The translations under genes and the position numbers were made by a program. A stretch of DNA of 23,081 nt from Micromonosporaceae bacterium. GTDB lineage: Bacteria; Actinomycetota; Actinomycetes; Mycobacteriales; Micromonosporaceae. The stretch covers positions 1 through 23,081 of the forward strand of contig JADGHA010000009.1 in assembly GCA_019689695.1 (NCBI GenBank). Reading direction: 5' to 3'. Within the stretch, counting starts at the first letter, position 1. The number at the start of each line of letters is the position of its first letter. The notes under the pieces are model-generated. The model was not told the origin of the DNA. It saw only the letters and a program-made list of their open reading frames with translations, and searched no databases. Below, piece by piece: positions 21,729 through 23,081 of this stretch.

Positions 21729-22772
21729 ATGGAGGAACCCGTCGAAGCCGCCACCACCGGGGTGGAGCCGCGGGTGAACGCGCGCCCGGGGAGGACCTTA
21801 CTGGGCGATGACGTCTTCGCGGCCGCCGTCGCCGCGGCGACCCGGGCACCCTCGATGCACAACACCCAACCGTGGCGGTTCCGTCGGCGGGCGGACGGCA
21901 TCGACGTGCTCGCCGACGACACCCGCCGGCTCGCGGTGGCCGACCCGACCGGCTGGGCGGTCCGGATCGCCTGCGGAGCCGCCGTGTTCAACCTGCGCCT
22001 GGCGCTCGCGGTCCGCGGCGGCTGCACCCCCGAGGTGCGGCTGCGGCCCGAGCCGCGCGACCCGTCCCTGCTCGCCCGGGTCACCGCCGGTCCTCCGCAC
22101 GTGCCGACGCCGCTGGAACAGCGGCTGTACGCCGCCATCCCCCGCCGGCACAGCAACCGGTCGCCCTTCGCCGCCCAGCCGGTGCCCGCCAACGTACGCG
22201 CCGACCTGCTGGCCGCCGCCCGCGCCGAGGGCGCCTGGCTGGAGCTGCTGATCGGGCCCGGCCCGGTCGGCGCGGTAGCCGAGATCGCCCACTCCGCGAA
22301 CCGGGTCCTGCACCGCGACCCCCGGTACGCCGCCGAGCTCGCCGCCTGGACCCGGCCGGACACGGCCGTCGACGGCGTGCCCGCCTCCGCCGGCGGCCCC
22401 AGCCCGGAGCCGCACCACGTGCTGCCGCGCCGCCCGTTCGCCGCGCCGGGATCCCGGCCCGACCCCGGTGTCGAGGCCGAACCGCTCGTCGCCGTCCTGG
22501 GCAGCCCCGGCGACCTGCCCGCCGACCAGCTCACCGCAGGACAGGCACTGCAGCGCGTCCTGCTCACCGTCACCGACGCCGGCCTGGCCGCCTCCATGAT
22601 CTCGCAACCCATCGAGGTCACCGCCGCCCGCGAGCAGCTGCGCATCGCCCTCGGCCGGTACGGCACCCCGCAGATGGTGCTGCGCATCGGCTACGGCCAG
22701 CCCGGCTCGCCCACCCCGCGGCGGCCCGTCGACGAAACCGTCGCCGAGCCGGCGGATCTGCACGCGTTGTGA
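21729..22772 (+). CDS. Acg-family nitroreductase-like FMN protein
   Basis: The 347-residue protein has the Acg (Rv2032/Rv3131) pattern of two fused nitroreductase-like halves. RAPSMHNTQPWRF (about 39-51) is the N-terminal FMN-contact signature. RRHSNRSPF lies mid-protein, and TDAGLAASMISQPIE, PQMVLRIGYG and PRRPVDETV close it. Acg proteins bind flavin but are thought not to be active reductases, and may sequester FMN during dormancy. The ATG at 21729 lacks an upstream ribosome site, so the mRNA may be leaderless or a later GTG may be used. Leu24 is encoded by TTA (21798-21800), a very rare codon at this GC content. The pairing with a USP and a shared DosR-like site reproduces a known dormancy-regulon pairing. 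Confidence 0.85.
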   Translation: MEEPVEAATTGVEPRVNARPGRTLLGDDVFAAAVAAATRAPSMHNTQPWRFRRRADGIDVLADDTRRLAVADPTGWAVRIACGAAVFNLRLALAVRGGCTPEVRLRPEPRDPSLLARVTAGPPHVPTPLEQRLYAAIPRRHSNRSPFAAQPVPANVRADLLAAARAEGAWLELLIGPGPVGAVAEIAHSANRVLHRDPRYAAELAAWTRPDTAVDGVPASAGGPSPEPHHVLPRRPFAAPGSRPDPGVEAEPLVAVLGSPGDLPADQLTAGQALQRVLLTVTDAGLAASMISQPIEVTAAREQLRIALGRYGTPQMVLRIGYGQPGSPTPRRPVDETVAEPADLHAL

Positions 22773-22778
22773 ACGGTT

Positions 22779-22809
22779 CCGCGCGGCAGCCCAATGACAC
22801 GCCGCGCGG
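22779..22809 (+). terminator. Hairpin after the Acg-like gene
   Basis: CCGCGCGGC (22779-22787) and GCCGCGCGG (22801-22809) are perfect 9-bp arms around a 13-base loop, 7 bp past the stop codon. No T-run follows. Position and stem strength support a terminator. Confidence 0.6.
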
Positions 22810-22864
22810 TCGTGGTGATTCTTGGCGTACGACGGCGCCCGATCGGGTCGCCAGGGCCACGACC
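22808..22864 (+). other. Structured leader upstream of the aminotransferase gene
   Basis: GGTCGTGG (22808-22815) can pair with CCACGACC (22857-22864). Inside lies a second hairpin built on CCCGATCGGG flanked by GGCG and CGCC. The outer arm shares two bases with the preceding terminator stem, so the two structures compete. It may be just GC-rich folding or a 5' leader control element. Confidence 0.3.
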
Positions 22865-22885
22865 AGTGCGATGGAGGGGATTGCC

Positions 22886-23081
22886 ATGGGGCCATCCGCG
22901 GCTCTGCCCCGGCCAGGGGTCGGCGCCCGCGCCGTTGCCCGAGGCGGACCCGCGGTGGCGGACGCGGATGCGCCCGGTGTGGACGTCCACGCCGTGCGCC
23001 GGCACTTCAGCTTCCCGCGGCTCGGTCGGATCGTCACGAACAACGCCTCCAGCACCCAGCCGCCATGCGAGCTGATCGCGC
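22886..23081 (+). CDS. Class V aminotransferase / cysteine-desulfurase-like enzyme, 5' end
   Basis: The frame is open from the ATG at 22886 to the end of the window, giving 65 codons of an unfinished gene. GGAGGGG lies 6 bases upstream; an in-frame ATG at 22871 would place this ribosome site inside the gene. After a variable Ala/Gly/Pro-rich lead of about 32 residues, VDVHAVRRHFSFPRLGRIVTNNASSTQPP matches the N-terminus of class V PLP enzymes (SufS/NifS-like), where the usual wording is YLxNAATxxxP. Position of the PLP lysine is outside the window, so catalytic status is unknown. The long lead peptide is unlike compact SufS proteins and suggests a specialised family member. Confidence 0.65.
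   Translation, partial: MGPSAALPRPGVGARAVARGGPAVADADAPGVDVHAVRRHFSFPRLGRIVTNNASSTQPPCELIA

Noticed and set aside
1..23081. Mobile element, prophage, CRISPR array or RNA gene
   Set aside because: I saw no transposase, integrase, regularly spaced repeats, tRNA-like cloverleaf or rRNA sequence. Gene order and base composition look uniform apart from the first 250 bases.

Overview
The window looks like chromosome of a high-GC actinobacterium. Coding is dense, third positions are almost all G or C, GTG starts are used, intergenic gaps are short, and the gene families are typical of that group. The mix of secreted glycoside hydrolases, a LigD-type end-joining protein, DosR-type dormancy genes and a Tat-exported amidase fits a soil actinomycete such as a Micromonosporaceae relative. 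That lineage is an inference; no rRNA or marker gene is present. I see no tRNA, rRNA, CRISPR array, transposase, integrase or phage gene, so this is not an obvious mobile island.

Layout. (1) 1-256 is the 3' end of a DoxX-like membrane protein gene, closed by a 25-bp tandem duplication and a strong GC hairpin. (2) 447-9131 is a sugar-degradation block. It holds a large secreted GH35 beta-galactosidase (+) behind a promoter with an overlapping palindromic operator, a small metallophosphoesterase (+), and a convergent large secreted GH2 beta-galactosidase (-). (3) 9424-11100 encodes a LigD-type protein with phosphoesterase and polymerase modules but no ligase module. (4) 11114-14748 is a redox-lipid block. 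A CYP152-type P450 peroxygenase and an SDR enzyme form a tight minus-strand operon, divergent from a formaldehyde-dehydrogenase-like zinc MDR dehydrogenase. (5) 14822-17197 (-) is a phosphoketolase, divergent from a Tat-exported peptidoglycan amidase (17480-18625, +). (6) 18707-20811 is an acyl-CoA dehydrogenase (-) divergent from a TetR regulator (+). (7) 20804-22772 is a two-domain universal stress protein (-) divergent from an Acg-family nitroreductase-like protein (+). Between them is a 20-bp palindrome with the architecture of the mycobacterial DosR box. (8) 22886 to the end is the start of a class V aminotransferase gene.

How the genes may work together. The best-supported regulatory story is a dormancy or hypoxia module: USP and Acg are hallmark DosR-regulon families and here share a DosR-like site. 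A weaker half-matching site lies about 70 bp upstream of the phosphoketolase start, which hints that this ATP-yielding pathway may belong to the same response. The P450 carries the CYP152 Arg-Pro pair and a histidine where the alkene-forming OleT has His85, so it may hydroxylate or decarboxylate fatty acids using hydrogen peroxide. I found no clearly undescribed system. The most testable items are the DosR-like circuit, the OleT-like P450 with its GTGA-coupled leader ORF, the ligase-less PE-Pol protein, and the carbohydrate-binding-like module nested inside the GH35 enzyme.
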